The position numbers and the translations under genes are program-made. Shown here one piece after another: positions 1 to 11,348 of a DNA stretch of 64,000 nt (position 1 is its first letter; every line of letters starts with the position of its first letter). This DNA comes from Corynebacterium sp. BD556. Its GTDB lineage: Bacteria > Actinomycetota > Actinomycetes > Mycobacteriales > Mycobacteriaceae. Location: the NCBI RefSeq assembly GCF_038452275.1, contig NZ_CP141643.1, forward strand, positions 806,001-870,000, written 5' to 3'. The notes below the pieces were generated by a model. The model was given only the letters and a program-made list of their open reading frames with translations. It was not told the origin of the DNA and did no database searches.

Positions 1-32
1 CAGTTGCCGGCAATCAGTGGCGTGCGTGCCAT
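1..32 (-). CDS. tpiA: Triosephosphate isomerase, N-terminal fragment (runs off window)
   Basis: Only the first ten codons are visible, reading MARTPLIAGN from an ATG at 32, the typical start of triosephosphate isomerase, with the family's conserved Gly-Asn just before the window edge. A purine-rich ribosome binding site (AAGGGGAG) precedes the ATG. Its place directly after pgk, in the same direction as gap and pgk, matches the corynebacterial gap-pgk-tpi glycolytic operon. The enzyme interconverts dihydroxyacetone phosphate and glyceraldehyde 3-phosphate in the cytoplasm. The rest of the gene lies to the left of the window. Confidence 0.85.
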   Translation of the reverse strand, partial: MARTPLIAGN

Positions 33-51
33 GGTGGATACTCCCCTTTCC

Positions 52-1269
52 TTAGTTGCTGACGGCTTCAACACCGGGCAAATCCTTGCCCTCGATAAGT
101 TCGAGAGAGGCTCCGCCGCCGGTGGAAATGTGGGAAAAACCGTTCTCGTCTAGGCCGAGGGTGCGAACCGAAGCTGCGGAATCGCCGCCGCCGACGACGG
201 TGAAAGAGCCGTTGTCGCGGGTAGCGTCAATCATTGCCTCAGCAACAGCCTTGGTGCCGTCCGCGAAGTTAGGGAACTCGAAAACCCCCATTGGGCCGTT
301 CCAAAACACGGTCTTGGAATCTTTGATGGCCTCGGCGTAAAGCGCAGCAGACTTAGGTCCAATATCCAAAGAAAGCCAACCTTCAGGAATACCGTCCAGA
401 TCAACGATCTTCTTCTCGGCGTCTTTGGAAAACTCCGGCGCCACAGCGAGGTCGACCGGTAACACAAGTTTGTTGCCGTAGCGCTCCAGAAGTTCGCGGC
501 ACGTCTCCACCATGTCCTCTTGCAACAGGGATTTCTGCACATTGTGGCCTTTGGCGGTGAGGAAGGTGTAGCACATTCCGCCACCGATGATGACCTTATC
601 GGCCTTTTCGGCCAGTGCCTCGATCACACCGAGCTTGTCGGAGACTTTCGACCCCCCCAACACAACCACATAAGGGCTCTCCGGGGTTTCCTTAATGCGG
701 TTTAGCGTATCAACTTCCTTTTCCACCAAAGCTCCAGCGTAAGCAGGCAACTTTGAGGCGACATCGTAAACAGAAGCCTGCTTGCGGTGTACTACGCCGA
801 AGCCGTCGGAGACGAAAGCGCCTTCATCAGCGGCCAAACCGGCCAGTTCCTCAGCGAAAGCGGCACGCTCAGTGTCATCCTTCGACGTTTCGCGCTTGTC
901 AAAGCGGACGTTTTCAACAAGCATGATCTCACCTTCGGTCAGTCCGTTGGCACGCTCATGCGCATCCTCACCGCTGACGTCACTGGCAAGCGCGACGAAT
1001 TGTCCCAGACGCTCAGACAGTGCCTCTGCGACGGGACGCAAAGAAAACTCTGGTTTTACCTCACCCTTGGGGCGGCCAAGGTGCGCCATGACAATAACCT
1101 TGGCACCGCCCTCCAGCAGCGCCTTCAACGTGGGCAGCGAAGCATCAATACGCCCGGCGTCCGTGATATTTCCTTCCTCATCGAGGGGGACGTTGAAATC
1201 CGAACGAACGAGGACGTGCCGTCCGTCGACGCCTTCGTCGAGAAGCTGCCGGAGGGTTTTGAGAGCCAT
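52..1269 (-). CDS. pgk: Phosphoglycerate kinase
   Basis: Converts 1,3-bisphosphoglycerate and ADP to 3-phosphoglycerate and ATP in glycolysis. The 405-residue length is normal for bacterial Pgk. The N-terminal substrate domain carries [12 protein letters not shown] (about residues 20-31) and AHLGRPKG (about 62-69). The C-terminal nucleotide domain carries [13 protein letters not shown] (about 203-215) and the glycine-rich [11 protein letters not shown] near residue 360. It lies between gap, 56 bp upstream, and tpiA, 19 bp downstream, in one apparent glycolytic operon. Identification is secure. Confidence 0.98.
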   Translation of the reverse strand: MALKTLRQLLDEGVDGRHVLVRSDFNVPLDEEGNITDAGRIDASLPTLKALLEGGAKVIVMAHLGRPKGEVKPEFSLRPVAEALSERLGQFVALASDVSGEDAHERANGLTEGEIMLVENVRFDKRETSKDDTERAAFAEELAGLAADEGAFVSDGFGVVHRKQASVYDVASKLPAYAGALVEKEVDTLNRIKETPESPYVVVLGGSKVSDKLGVIEALAEKADKVIIGGGMCYTFLTAKGHNVQKSLLQEDMVETCRELLERYGNKLVLPVDLAVAPEFSKDAEKKIVDLDGIPEGWLSLDIGPKSAALYAEAIKDSKTVFWNGPMGVFEFPNFADGTKAVAEAMIDATRDNGSFTVVGGGDSAASVRTLGLDENGFSHISTGGGASLELIEGKDLPGVEAVSN

Positions 1270-1325
1270 GATTAACTCCTATGGTGGGTGGGGTTGTCGA
1301 AGGGGTGAAGGGCTGGCGCAGGTTA

Positions 1326-2405
<1,080 letters not shown>

Positions 2406-2444
2406 CTAGCCATGCACGCGGTGGGCTGCAGGGCAGAAATTCCA

Positions 2445-3434
2445 TCAGGAGTCGCGTTGGTCGGTCGCCTCGCCTAAGCAATCATGCGTGTCCGGCACCC
2501 CCAGCTCAGCGGCACGCTTATCGGCCAAAGACAAAAGTCGACGAATACGACCCGCAACTGCGTCCTTCGTCATCGGCGGGTCCGCAAGGCGACCAAGCTC
2601 CTCTAGGGAAGCATGGCGGTATTCCACCCGCAGCATGCCAGCCTCAGCAAGGTGCTCGGGAACATCGTCGCCCAGGATATCCATTGCTCGCTCCACCCGG
2701 GCCGCCGCAGCCGCCGCAGCCTGCGCGGAACGGCGCGTATTTGCGTCGTCGAAAGTAGCCAAACGCTGGCCAGTCCTGGTGCGGATCTGCTTCGTCCGCC
2801 GCTTCTCATCCCATTCAAGCCGGGCCCGCGGCGCGCCCATGCGGCTGAGCAAGACTCCGATAGCTTCCCCATCGCGCAGATTCACACTTTCGACGCCGCG
2901 TGTCTCTTTCGTCTTTGCCGACACCGACAAGCGGCGGGCCAGCCCAACGAGCGCAAGGGCGGCTTCCGAGCAGGGGCTGGCCACCTCGAGAGCGAAGCTG
3001 CGCCCCGGCTCACTGAGAGTCCCGCGAGCGAGAAACGCCCCTCGCCACGCCGCCTCCACCTCCACGATGGTGCCGGAGACAATCTGCCGCGGCAGGCCCA
3101 CCACGGCATGGCCAGAAGCGGTCACGAGGTGCAAACGACGCACCAAACTAGCCACGTCATCAACGATGTGAACCTGGTAAGTCGTCTCCCGAGTCGCCGA
3201 ACCCGGTGTCAAGGTGGTGATCTGCGGTGAGGTGGAAAACAGCTCGGCAAGCGTAGAAACTAGGCGCTGCGCCACCGGATACTCAGCAAAACTCGCGATA
3301 ATGGCCGGGCCGTGCGCCGTGTCCTCGAAAGTGGCCCCGAAACGGATCAACGCCGCAGCCTCAGCGATGCGGGCATTCTGGGAGGAGGGCGTCACGCTCA
3401 AAAGCTCCTCTTTGACCTTCGCGGTCAGCGTCAC
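2445..3434 (-). CDS. whiA: Sporulation/cell-division transcription factor WhiA
   Basis: DNA-binding protein of the WhiA family (DUF199): an N-terminal LAGLIDADG homing-endonuclease-like fold followed by a C-terminal helix-turn-helix. The C-terminal segment LEELGRLADPPMTKDAVAGR (about residues 275-295) is the characteristic HTH. The 329-residue length matches actinobacterial orthologues. In Streptomyces WhiA works with WhiB on division genes; in corynebacteria a link to division and growth is known for the orthologue. Last gene of the conserved uvrC-rapZ-yvcK-whiA cluster. Confidence 0.95.
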   Translation of the reverse strand: MTLTAKVKEELLSVTPSSQNARIAEAAALIRFGATFEDTAHGPAIIASFAEYPVAQRLVSTLAELFSTSPQITTLTPGSATRETTYQVHIVDDVASLVRRLHLVTASGHAVVGLPRQIVSGTIVEVEAAWRGAFLARGTLSEPGRSFALEVASPCSEAALALVGLARRLSVSAKTKETRGVESVNLRDGEAIGVLLSRMGAPRARLEWDEKRRTKQIRTRTGQRLATFDDANTRRSAQAAAAAAARVERAMDILGDDVPEHLAEAGMLRVEYRHASLEELGRLADPPMTKDAVAGRIRRLLSLADKRAAELGVPDTHDCLGEATDQRDS

Positions 3435-3481
3435 CGCTCTACCTCCCGTTTCCGATACTTCATGTGCAGCGAATCGATAGT

Positions 3482-4444
3482 CTAGCGGGCGCGGTAAAGC
3501 TCAAGGAGGGCAGCCGCGAGCTTTTCCGGATCGTGCCTGTTCACCACACCATCCACGGGCTCAGCATGCACGTCCTGGTACGAAATTCTCGCACCGATGG
3601 ACTCCGCGGCGCGCCGCAAATGTCGCCTCTCGCCCTCCGTCGGACTGATGTGGTTATCAGCTAAGAAGTAATCCACTTTCAACTCTGGTGCGTGCTGGGA
3701 CAGCACATGGATGTGACGCTCGGTGGTAAACCCTTGCGTCTCCCCCGCCTCCGGCGACAGATTGAGCAAAACGACCACCATCGCGTCAGTCTCGTTGAGG
3801 GCTTTCACAACATCTCGCACACACAAGTGCGGAATCACCGAGGAAAACCAAGAACCTGGCCCGATGGTCACCACATCCGCATTGTGGATAGCGTCGATCA
3901 CCAAAGGATTAACTGGCGGGTTCTCAGGGAGCAGGCGCACACGACGCACCGTGCCTGGGGTGGTAGCAACCGCGACCTGGCCGCGCACCGAGCGCAGCAC
4001 CCGCGGATCGTCGTCAAGCCCGGCGACATCCGCCTCAATGTCGAGCGGCTGGTTGCACACTGGAAGAACCCGCCCGGATGAGCGTGTCCACTTCGAAATG
4101 ATATCTAGGGCGCTTTGTATATCACCACATTCCTTCGTCAGGCCGACGATGAGGAAGTTGCCCAGCGCATGCCCAGCCATCGCGCCGTTGCCTCCGAAGC
4201 GGTGCTGCAAGGCAGTGCGCCACAATTGACCGTCCTCGTCGTCGCTGGCAAGCGCCGATAACGCCATGCGCAGATCCCCCGGTGGAATGATGTCCATTTC
4301 TCGACGCAGGCGACCGGAGGAACCGCCATCGTCGGCGACGGTGACAACGGCGTTGGTGTGGGTCGCACCCGCGAAACGGGTTGCCCGCAACGTCTGGTAC
4401 AGCCCGTGGCCACCGCCCAAGCTCGAAAAGATCAAAGAATTCAT
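3482..4444 (-). CDS. yvcK: YvcK/CofD-family gluconeogenesis factor
   Basis: Member of the 2-phospho-L-lactate transferase-like (CofD/UPF0052) family; YvcK/CuvA proteins bind UDP-sugars and are needed for cell-wall homeostasis on gluconeogenic carbon. The N-terminus has the hallmark SLGGGHGLYQTL followed by VVTVADDGGSSGRLR (about residues 35-50). GNFLIVGLT and IGPGSWFSSV are also present. Length 320 residues, usual for actinobacteria. It sits between rapZ and whiA in the order conserved across Gram-positive bacteria. The biochemical reaction, if any, is not established for this family. Confidence 0.93.
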   Translation of the reverse strand: MNSLIFSSLGGGHGLYQTLRATRFAGATHTNAVVTVADDGGSSGRLRREMDIIPPGDLRMALSALASDDEDGQLWRTALQHRFGGNGAMAGHALGNFLIVGLTKECGDIQSALDIISKWTRSSGRVLPVCNQPLDIEADVAGLDDDPRVLRSVRGQVAVATTPGTVRRVRLLPENPPVNPLVIDAIHNADVVTIGPGSWFSSVIPHLCVRDVVKALNETDAMVVVLLNLSPEAGETQGFTTERHIHVLSQHAPELKVDYFLADNHISPTEGERRHLRRAAESIGARISYQDVHAEPVDGVVNRHDPEKLAAALLELYRAR

Positions 4445-4461
4445 CGGATAGTCCAGACCTG

Positions 4462-5337
4462 CTAGTCGCGCTCCAAATCCCTGTGCAGCACCCGAACGTC
4501 AATTGATTCGTCCTCGCGCAACCGGGCGGCAAGAGCTTCTGACACTGCGACGGAGCGGTGGTGGCCACCCGTGCACCCGATGCCCACAGTGATGAAGTCC
4601 TTGCCCTCGTGGCGGTAGCCGCCCAGCATGGAGCCGAACAGGTCAACCACTTTGTCAACGAACTCCGTTGCACCGGGCTGAGAAAGTACGTAATCGGCGA
4701 CTGGCTTGTCGACGCCCCGGAAGTTCCTCAGCTCCGGAATCCAGTAGGGGTTCGGCAGAAAACGCACGTCCAAGATGATGTCTGCGTCATGCGGAGAGCC
4801 GTGTTTGAAACCGAAAGATTGCACGGTGACGTGCTGTTTGTCCACAGGTAGTTGCCCCACCGAGACTTCCACCGCGCGGCGCAGATCATGCACTGACAAG
4901 TTGGAGGTATCAATGATGACATCGGCGGCGGCGCGGATGCCTTCGAGTTCCTCCCGCTCGCGTTGAATACCCAGGCTCAACGTGTCGCCGTCTTGCAAGG
5001 GGTGGGTGCGGCGGACACTGTCGAAGCGGCGGATCAACACATCATCGCGCGCTTCCAAAAACAGCACGAAAGGCTCGTGGCCCATGTCGCGGATCTGTTT
5101 GACCGTTCCCAACAGTGAGCCGTTGAACATGCGGGCGCGCACATCAGAGACGATAGCGAGGTTGTCTACCGGGGAGCCGTCCTGTGCTGCCAGAGCGATC
5201 AGTTCGAGGATGAGCTGCGGGGGCAGGTTTTGGGAAACGAAGTAACCTTTGTCCTCAAAAACTTTCGCGGCGGTGGACAGCCCTCCCCCTGACATGCCTG
5301 TGATAATGACGGGACGGATGATGGAATCGCGCGACAT
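4462..5337 (-). CDS. rapZ: RapZ/YvcJ-family nucleotide-binding protein with degenerate P-loop
   Basis: Start chosen at the ATG at 5337 ([10 protein letters not shown]), giving 291 residues; an in-frame upstream extension would run into uvrC. The N-terminal P-loop NTPase-like domain reads [13 protein letters not shown], so the Walker A lysine is replaced by Leu20. The C-terminal domain keeps the family signature [10 protein letters not shown] near residue 260. In E. coli RapZ is an adaptor for small-RNA decay; in Bacillus YvcJ hydrolyses nucleotides. Loss of the lysine argues against classical ATP or GTP hydrolysis here. The ribosome binding region overlaps the uvrC stop. Confidence 0.92.
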   Translation of the reverse strand: MSRDSIIRPVIITGMSGGGLSTAAKVFEDKGYFVSQNLPPQLILELIALAAQDGSPVDNLAIVSDVRARMFNGSLLGTVKQIRDMGHEPFVLFLEARDDVLIRRFDSVRRTHPLQDGDTLSLGIQREREELEGIRAAADVIIDTSNLSVHDLRRAVEVSVGQLPVDKQHVTVQSFGFKHGSPHDADIILDVRFLPNPYWIPELRNFRGVDKPVADYVLSQPGATEFVDKVVDLFGSMLGGYRHEGKDFITVGIGCTGGHHRSVAVSEALAARLREDESIDVRVLHRDLERD

Positions 5338-5347
5338 GGCGCCCATC

Positions 5348-7402
5348 CTACCCACGCCGCAGGTGCTCGTGGATCGTCTCGGCGAGTTTCGGGCCAATTC
5401 CGTTGACCTGCTGGATTTCTTCGATGCTGGCCTCGCGGATCTTCGCCACGCTGCCGAAGTGTTTGACCAAGTCCGTGCGCCGCACCGCTCCGAGCCCCGG
5501 CACGCCATCGAGAGCTGAGGCGCGCATCCTTTTCGAACGTTGCTGGCGGTGGTAGTTAATAGCGAAGCGATGCGCCTCATCGCGCACCTGCTGGAGCAGA
5601 TACATACCCTCGGAGTTGCGGGGCAAAATCAGCGGCTCGTCATCGTGCGCCACCCACACCTCCTCCAGGCGTTTGGCCAAACCGATGAGCGCCACATCGA
5701 CGATACCTAGCTCGTCAAACACTGCCTGCGCCGCGTTGACTTGCGGCTTGCCACCGTCGACGATAAACAACTGCGGTGGGTAGGCGAAACGCCGTGCGCC
5801 TGTGGTTTCCACGTCTGGGTCGTCGTCGAAGACGTCTTCTTCCGGGGTAGACAGCTTGTCCTCGTTGTAGCGCCGAAAACGGCGGCGAGTGACCTCCGCG
5901 ATGGAGCCAACGTCGTCAGATCGCCCGTCGCCGGCCGCCTCCTTGATCCGGTAGCGCCGATAGTCGCTGTTTTTTGGCAACCCGTCTTCAAAAACAACCA
6001 GAGAAGCCACCACGTCCGTGCCCTGAATGTGCGAAATGTCCGTGCACTCGATACGCAACGGTGCTTCCTCAAGTCCCAACGCGTCCTGAATGTCCTGAAG
6101 AGCCTGAGAACGGGCGGTAAGATCGCCGACGCGCTTGAGTTTATGCTGGTGCAAAGCGTCTTTTGCGTTTCGGCGCACCGTCTCCATCAAGGCCGCTTTA
6201 TCTCCGCGCTGCGGCACACGCAGGCTCACCGGCCCGCCACGCAACTCGCTAAGCAGCTCAGTGACCTGGTCAAGCTCCTCGGGCAGGGTGTCGACGAGGA
6301 TCTCGCGCGGCACCGGCATCGGCGGTGTCGCTGCTTGACGAGATTGCTGATCCACACCGCGTCTGCGGATCTTCTTGTCGAAAAGCTGACGATCTTCGTC
6401 TGCCTCCTGACGCACTCGCTCCACGGCGTCGGAGTAGTACTGGATGAGGAAATCCTGCATCAGGGTGGGGCGCGCAGGATCTTCGGTACCTTCGTCGAGC
6501 CGTTCCATACTGCCCGGCTCATCGCCCGACTTTTCCACAACCCAGCCACGCTGGGCACGGATGCGGCCGTCGCGGATAGTGAAAATTTGCACGGCTGCTT
6601 CTAATTCGTCTGTATAAAAGCCAATGACATCCGTGTCCGTGTCGGCGGCTAGCACCACAGTTTGGCGTTCCATGACTTTATCGAGGGCGACGAGGTCGTC
6701 GCGAAGCCGCGCCGCGCGCTCGAACTCAAGGTTTTCTGCGGCCTCGTTCATCCGCGACGTCAATTCCTTGACCACCATGTCGGTCCGCCCCGACATGAAG
6801 GCCAAAAACCCCTGGACAATCTCGTCGTAGTCGGCTTCGCTGACGCGGCCGACACACGGCGCAGAGCACTTGTCGATGTAGCCGAGCAAACAGGGCCGAC
6901 CCAGCGCTTCGTGACGGTTAAAGACACCATTTGAGCAGGTGCGCACCGGGAACACACGGGTGAGAAGGTCAAGTGTCTCCCGCACAGCCCAAGCGTGCGA
7001 AAATGGCCCGAAGTAGCGTACCCCTTTGCGTCGGGGTCCACGGTAGAAGAAAGCGCGCGGGAAGCTCTCGCGAACGCTGACAGCAAGCATGGGGTATGTC
7101 TTGTCGTCTCGGTACATGACGTTGAACCAAGGGTCGAAACGCTTGATCCACGTGTACTCAAGCTGCAGCGCTTCGACCTCGGAGGCAACCACTGTCCACT
7201 CCACCGAGGAAGCGGTGTGAACCATTTGGCGTGTGCGTGGGTGAAGCTGCGCAGGCGGCTGGAAATAGTTTGCCAAGCGGGCACGCAAATTTTTCGCTTT
7301 ACCAACGTAGAGCACTCGCCCACTTGGGTCACGAAACTTATACACCCCCGGCTCGGTCGGGATCGTTCCCGCCGCCGGCCGGTAACTTTGGGGATCTGCC
7401 AC
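5348..7402 (-). CDS. uvrC: UvrABC excinuclease subunit C
   Basis: Makes both incisions during nucleotide excision repair. Start taken as GTG at 7402 ([10 protein letters not shown]), preceded by AGGA five bases upstream, giving 684 residues. Domains in order: GIY-YIG nuclease (EPGVYKF...[14 protein letters not shown], about 15-45), the UVR helical motif that contacts UvrB (about 205-240), an RNase H-like endonuclease domain in the second half ([24 protein letters not shown] is split around residue 440), and a C-terminal tandem helix-hairpin-helix. Follows the PH-domain gene by 7 bp and precedes rapZ by 10 bp. Confidence 0.96.
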   Translation of the reverse strand: MADPQSYRPAAGTIPTEPGVYKFRDPSGRVLYVGKAKNLRARLANYFQPPAQLHPRTRQMVHTASSVEWTVVASEVEALQLEYTWIKRFDPWFNVMYRDDKTYPMLAVSVRESFPRAFFYRGPRRKGVRYFGPFSHAWAVRETLDLLTRVFPVRTCSNGVFNRHEALGRPCLLGYIDKCSAPCVGRVSEADYDEIVQGFLAFMSGRTDMVVKELTSRMNEAAENLEFERAARLRDDLVALDKVMERQTVVLAADTDTDVIGFYTDELEAAVQIFTIRDGRIRAQRGWVVEKSGDEPGSMERLDEGTEDPARPTLMQDFLIQYYSDAVERVRQEADEDRQLFDKKIRRRGVDQQSRQAATPPMPVPREILVDTLPEELDQVTELLSELRGGPVSLRVPQRGDKAALMETVRRNAKDALHQHKLKRVGDLTARSQALQDIQDALGLEEAPLRIECTDISHIQGTDVVASLVVFEDGLPKNSDYRRYRIKEAAGDGRSDDVGSIAEVTRRRFRRYNEDKLSTPEEDVFDDDPDVETTGARRFAYPPQLFIVDGGKPQVNAAQAVFDELGIVDVALIGLAKRLEEVWVAHDDEPLILPRNSEGMYLLQQVRDEAHRFAINYHRQQRSKRMRASALDGVPGLGAVRRTDLVKHFGSVAKIREASIEEIQQVNGIGPKLAETIHEHLRRG

Positions 7403-7409
7403 GTTGATC

Positions 7410-7931
7410 CTAGTCCTGCGGCATGTAGCGGGCCTCAAGGACGCGGAAGTCCTCGACGGCTTTCACGGCGCGTTCCTTGTCGCCGGATTGAATCGCCCAC
7501 AAGGGTACGTACTCGAAGTCCGGCAACTCCAGGCGGGCCATGCGCGAGCCACGCGGGAAGGACAGGCCGTAAATGACAAGCCAGGGGTAAAACCGGGTGC
7601 CGATGATGTTGCGCACTTCCACCCCGTCCTCGTTGGCGCGCACGCGGGGGCGCGTTAGGGCGATCCACGACAAGATGCTGATGATCAGCCCCACACCGGG
7701 GAAGGCGAACTTATCCAAGGTGGTGATCGCCAGACCGGTAAAGCTCACGTCGAGCACCGCCGCCATAAAAATGTGCACTGCCATGACCACGAGTACCCAG
7801 ATGAGCGCAACGCGGCTCAGAAAACGTGATGTAACGACCAGCTCCCAGGGTTTGGTGGAGACAACCGCGTGCGGGTCGGCGGCGTTGAGGTCCGCTAGCT
7901 CCCTGTCGCTTAGCCTCTTTCCCTTTGTCAC
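7410..7931 (-). CDS. PH-domain membrane protein (Rv1417-like)
   Basis: Start assigned to GTG at 7931 ([10 protein letters not shown] follows), preceded by GGAGGAAGTAGGG; longer readings upstream run into low-quality sequence and overlap the ribH region. The 173-residue product has two hydrophobic segments (about residues 37-60 and 70-90) and then a bacterial PH-like domain containing [13 protein letters not shown] and ending in LWAIQSGD. The M. tuberculosis gene at the same place between ribH and uvrC is also a membrane protein, so linkage to the rib genes is old. The function is unknown. Confidence 0.8.
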   Translation of the reverse strand: MTKGKRLSDRELADLNAADPHAVVSTKPWELVVTSRFLSRVALIWVLVVMAVHIFMAAVLDVSFTGLAITTLDKFAFPGVGLIISILSWIALTRPRVRANEDGVEVRNIIGTRFYPWLVIYGLSFPRGSRMARLELPDFEYVPLWAIQSGDKERAVKAVEDFRVLEARYMPQD

Positions 7932-8025
7932 GTCTTCCCTACTTCCTCCGCGCCAATCCGGTGCCATCTTTCGGATGATAGTAACCCCGTATCCCGGTCG
8001 GGGCACAATCGTGGCAAGAAGGCAA

Positions 8026-8511
8026 TCATCCGCGCGGCGGGTGCACGGCAACCTTCTGCAATTCCGCAGCCGCCCCCAGTGCCGCCTCGACCGCCTCTGC
8101 GCCTTTGTCCTCCTTGGCGCCTTCACCTCCGGAACGTTCGAGTGCTTGATCCTCATCATCGACGGTAAGCACGCCGTTTCCCACGGGTGTGCGCTCGTCG
8201 AGTGCGACGCGGGTCAAACCTGCGGTGACGGAGTCGCAAACGTAGTCGAAGTGCGCGGTCTCCCCGCGGATGACGCAGCCGAGTGCGACCACCGCGTCGT
8301 AGCGCGAAGCGCAAGCTTGAACAACGACAGGAAGTTCAAGAGCACCCGCGACGAAGAACTCGTCGGCCTTGGCCCCCAGCATGCGGGCCTTCTCCATGGC
8401 GCGCTGATGCAGCCGTGAGACGATCTTTTCGTTCCAGCGGGTGGAGACGACCGCGACGGTCATCCCCTCAGCTTTGAAACGGTAATCTTCGGGGGCGCCG
8501 GTGGTGGCCAT
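8026..8511 (-). CDS. ribH: 6,7-dimethyl-8-ribityllumazine synthase
   Basis: Condenses 5-amino-6-ribitylamino-uracil with 3,4-dihydroxy-2-butanone 4-phosphate, the penultimate step of riboflavin synthesis. The 161-residue protein has the family stretches VSTRWNEKI near residue 23, GALELPVVVQ near 57 and GCVIRGETAHFDYVC near 77-91, including the catalytic His. Fourth gene of ribD-ribE-ribBA-ribH, 21 bp after ribBA. The C-terminal acidic/lysine tail after residue 130 is slightly extended compared with typical lumazine synthases. Confidence 0.96.
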   Translation of the reverse strand: MATTGAPEDYRFKAEGMTVAVVSTRWNEKIVSRLHQRAMEKARMLGAKADEFFVAGALELPVVVQACASRYDAVVALGCVIRGETAHFDYVCDSVTAGLTRVALDERTPVGNGVLTVDDEDQALERSGGEGAKEDKGAEAVEAALGAAAELQKVAVHPPRG

Positions 8512-8532
8512 GGCTGTGGCTCCTTTTCGCGT

Positions 8533-9777
8533 TTAGGCTTGGTTTTCCCGCCAGTGTTCCACAGATGGCAGGTCGTGTCCCATGCGGTCCCGCTTGGTGC
8601 GCAGGTAGCGGATGTTGTGGTGCGAGGGTGCCATCTCAATGCGCACCCTGCCTTTGACCTCAGGGCCGTAACCGCGCAGCGCTTGGACCTTAGTCGGATT
8701 GTTGGACAGAAGTTGGAGGGATTCCAAACCTAAATCGGCGATGATCTGGCCGGCAACTGAATACTCGCGGGCGTCGACAGGCAAGCCCTGCTCCAAGTTG
8801 GCGTCGACAGTGTCGAGCCCACCGTCTTGCAGGTGATAGGCCTCGAGTTTGGCCAGCAAACCGATGCCGCGGCCTTCATGCCCACGGACGTAGATGATTA
8901 CGCCGCGGCCGGCGGCTTGGACGCGGCGCATCGACTCGTGCAGTTGGGGGCCGCAATCGCAGCGCAGCGAGCCGAAAACATCGCCGGTGAGGCACTCGGA
9001 GTGAACCCTGACCAACACGTCCTCACCGTCCGCGATGTCGCCGCAGACTAAGGCAATATGTTCGGTGCCGTCGACGTGGTTGCGGTAGCCGTAGGCATCG
9101 AAGTCGCCGAACTCGGTGGGCATACGCGCGATCGTGGTGCGTTCTACGAAGTGCTCAGTGTGGCGGCGATAGGAAATGAGCTGTTCAATCGAGATCATCT
9201 TGAGCCCGTGGGTGTTAGCAAAGCGGCGCAGTTCCGGCCCGCGAGCCATGTCGGTGGGATTGTCCTCAGAGACAATCTCACAAAGCACACCCACTGGTTG
9301 CAGGCCAGCCAGACGGCTGAGGTCGACAGCGGCTTCCGTGTGTCCGTCGCGGGTGAGCACTCCGCCTTTGCGGGCGCGCAGCGGCACAATGTGGCCCGGG
9401 CGGGTGAAGTCTTCGGGGCCACGGGAGGAATCAGCAAGCCTCGTGATCGTCTCGCTGCGTGAGCGCGCCGAGATGCCGGTGGTTCCATCAGCCGCATCAA
9501 CAGTGACGGTGTAGGCGGTTTGGCGGGCGTCTTGGTTCTGCGCCACCATGCGAGGAAGATTCAACTCGTCGGCGCGCTCGTCTTCCATCGACACGCAAAT
9601 GTAGCCGGAGGTGTAGCGCACCATGAAGGCAACAAGTTGTGGTGTCGCCAGCTCCGCGGCGAAAATCAGATCGCCCTCGTTTTCCCGGTTTTCGCTGTCG
9701 ACAACAACGACGGCTTCGCCGCGTGCTACCGCCGCGATTGCATCTTCTACCGGGTCCAGGGAAATCGGCTCTGTCAT
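8533..9777 (-). CDS. ribBA: Bifunctional 3,4-dihydroxy-2-butanone-4-phosphate synthase / GTP cyclohydrolase II
   Basis: Supplies both precursors of riboflavin. The N-terminal half (about 1-200) is the DHBP synthase, with [11 protein letters not shown] (about 27-37), the acid-loop region and TRPGHIVPL near residue 145. The C-terminal half (about 205-414) is GTP cyclohydrolase II, with the zinc-binding [17 protein letters not shown] (three Cys) and the catalytic [11 protein letters not shown]. The 414-residue length fits a complete fusion. It lies between ribE and ribH with short gaps, so it is likely in one transcript. Confidence 0.97.
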   Translation of the reverse strand: MTEPISLDPVEDAIAAVARGEAVVVVDSENRENEGDLIFAAELATPQLVAFMVRYTSGYICVSMEDERADELNLPRMVAQNQDARQTAYTVTVDAADGTTGISARSRSETITRLADSSRGPEDFTRPGHIVPLRARKGGVLTRDGHTEAAVDLSRLAGLQPVGVLCEIVSEDNPTDMARGPELRRFANTHGLKMISIEQLISYRRHTEHFVERTTIARMPTEFGDFDAYGYRNHVDGTEHIALVCGDIADGEDVLVRVHSECLTGDVFGSLRCDCGPQLHESMRRVQAAGRGVIIYVRGHEGRGIGLLAKLEAYHLQDGGLDTVDANLEQGLPVDAREYSVAGQIIADLGLESLQLLSNNPTKVQALRGYGPEVKGRVRIEMAPSHHNIRYLRTKRDRMGHDLPSVEHWRENQA

Positions 9778-9788
9778 GGATCTAGACC

Positions 9789-10376
9789 TTAGTCCCCGAG
9801 CATTTTCTCAACGTATTTGGCCACGATGTCGACCTCAAGGTTGACCTGGGCGCCCTGGTGAAGCTCACCTGCGGTCGTGGCATCTAAGGTCGTCGGGATG
9901 ACAGAGACTTCAAAATAGTCCTGCCCAACCGCCGAGACAGTCAACGACGTGCCGTTGACGGTAATGGAGCCTTTCTCCACTACGTACTTGGCGATGGCGG
10001 CGGGCAGGCTAAAGCGCAGCACATCCCAGTGCGCGGAACTGGTCCGGCTGACAAGCTGGGAGACTCCGTCGACGTGGCCTTGGACGATGTGGCCACCGAA
10101 GCGGGAGCCAACAGCGAGGGCGCGCTCAAGGTTGACGCGCGTGCCCACCTCGTAGTTGCCGATGCCCGAGCGGTTAAGAGTCTCTTGCATGACGTCGGCG
10201 GTAAACACGTCGTTTGCAATATCCACCACCGTCAGGCACACCCCGTCGACCGAGATGGAGTCTCCCGCCGTGGCATCGGCGGTGACCTTCGGTGCATGTA
10301 CGGCGATGCGGACTGCTTGGTCGAGTTTTTCCAGCGACTCGACGCGGCCGATTTCTTCGACCAATCCTGTAAACAT
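9789..10376 (-). CDS. ribE: Riboflavin synthase, alpha subunit
   Basis: Dismutates two molecules of 6,7-dimethyl-8-ribityllumazine to riboflavin. The 195-residue protein starts with the family hallmark [10 protein letters not shown] and has two homologous lumazine-binding barrels (about 1-95 and 96-190). The first contains [13 protein letters not shown] and the second [13 protein letters not shown], the expected internal duplication. It is called ribC in older corynebacterial and Bacillus naming. The start codon abuts the ribD stop (10377), suggesting translational coupling. Confidence 0.97.
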   Translation of the reverse strand: MFTGLVEEIGRVESLEKLDQAVRIAVHAPKVTADATAGDSISVDGVCLTVVDIANDVFTADVMQETLNRSGIGNYEVGTRVNLERALAVGSRFGGHIVQGHVDGVSQLVSRTSSAHWDVLRFSLPAAIAKYVVEKGSITVNGTSLTVSAVGQDYFEVSVIPTTLDATTAGELHQGAQVNLEVDIVAKYVEKMLGD

Positions 10377-11348
10377 CTATCGCTCCATTTCTATAAGTAT
10401 GTCGTTGCCCAGTTGGGTGACTTGTGACGTCCGGAAGCGGGTGGCGTCAGCCAACGTTGGCGTCAGCGCCTGTTCGACTACCGCGCGTCCCCCACCCAGA
10501 ATCATCGGGGCGAGGTAGGCCTGCACGCGGTCTACCACATTTAGTTTGAAAAAGCTCCCTAGAAGACTCGCGCCACCTTCGACGAGGACGTCTCTTGCCC
10601 CGGTTTCCCACAGTGCGCGCATCGCTTCTTCGGGCGTTTCGTATTGCTCGAAGCCTAGTCGCGTGAGGTTTCCTTCCGGCACGCGCCGCTTGCCGACGAC
10701 CACCCGCCTCGGCTGCCGGGCCCGGAGCGTCCCGTCCGTGTTACGCGCGGTCAATGAAGGGTTGTCTGAGATTGCTGTACCTGTGCCGATAATGATTGCA
10801 TCGCGCTTTTCGCGGTCGGCGTGTACGTGTTCGCGGGCCGTCGGCCCGGTGATCCATTGGCTCGTGCCGTCAGGAGCGGCGGTGAAACCGTCAACGGTGG
10901 CGGCGAATTTGGCCGTAACCGAGACCCTTGCGTGGCGCAGGCTGGTCAGCCAGGGCTGTAAGGCGCAAACCTCGGTGGGCACATGGATGACCTCCACTCC
11001 GCGGCCACGCAAGTAATCGGCTCCGCCGGACGCGGCGGGGTTGGGGTCGGCGGTGAGGTAGACCACCCGTGCGATTCCCGCGGCGGCAAGCGCATGCGAG
11101 CAGGGTCCGGTGCGGCCGGTGTGATTGCACGGCTCGAGGGTGACGACGGCTGTGGCGTGGCGAGCTTTGTCGCCTGCTTGGCGCAGTGCGTTGATTTCGG
11201 CGTGGGCGCCGCCGACCGGGGAGGTACCTGCCACCGCAATGACGTTTCCGTCAGCGGAGACAATGGCGCAGCCGACCGGCGGGTTCGGTGAGGTCGTGCC
11301 GCGCACTTTTTCGCCTGCGGCAAGCGCTTCTTGAAGGCCCTTCATCAC
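10377..11348 (-). CDS. ribD: Bifunctional diaminohydroxyphosphoribosylaminopyrimidine deaminase / 5-amino-6-(5-phosphoribosylamino)uracil reductase
   Basis: Catalyses the second and third steps of riboflavin synthesis. The N-terminal cytidine-deaminase-like domain (about 1-140) carries HAEINAL near residue 45 and the zinc ligands in PCNHTGRTGPC (about 72-82). The C-terminal reductase domain starts near residue 145, with SVTAKFAATVDGFTA and, later, VLVEGGASLLGSF. Length 323, normal. Its ATG overlaps the rpe stop (ATGA, 11345-11348), so it has no room for its own leader and no FMN riboswitch directly upstream. Confidence 0.96.
   Translation of the reverse strand: MMKGLQEALAAGEKVRGTTSPNPPVGCAIVSADGNVIAVAGTSPVGGAHAEINALRQAGDKARHATAVVTLEPCNHTGRTGPCSHALAAAGIARVVYLTADPNPAASGGADYLRGRGVEVIHVPTEVCALQPWLTSLRHARVSVTAKFAATVDGFTAAPDGTSQWITGPTAREHVHADREKRDAIIIGTGTAISDNPSLTARNTDGTLRARQPRRVVVGKRRVPEGNLTRLGFEQYETPEEAMRALWETGARDVLVEGGASLLGSFFKLNVVDRVQAYLAPMILGGGRAVVEQALTPTLADATRFRTSQVTQLGNDILIEMER

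Noticed and set aside
5346..5580. N-terminal extension of RapZ by about 80 residues
   Set aside because: The extension overlaps the uvrC 3' end, reads as low-complexity basic sequence, and family members begin near the P-loop.
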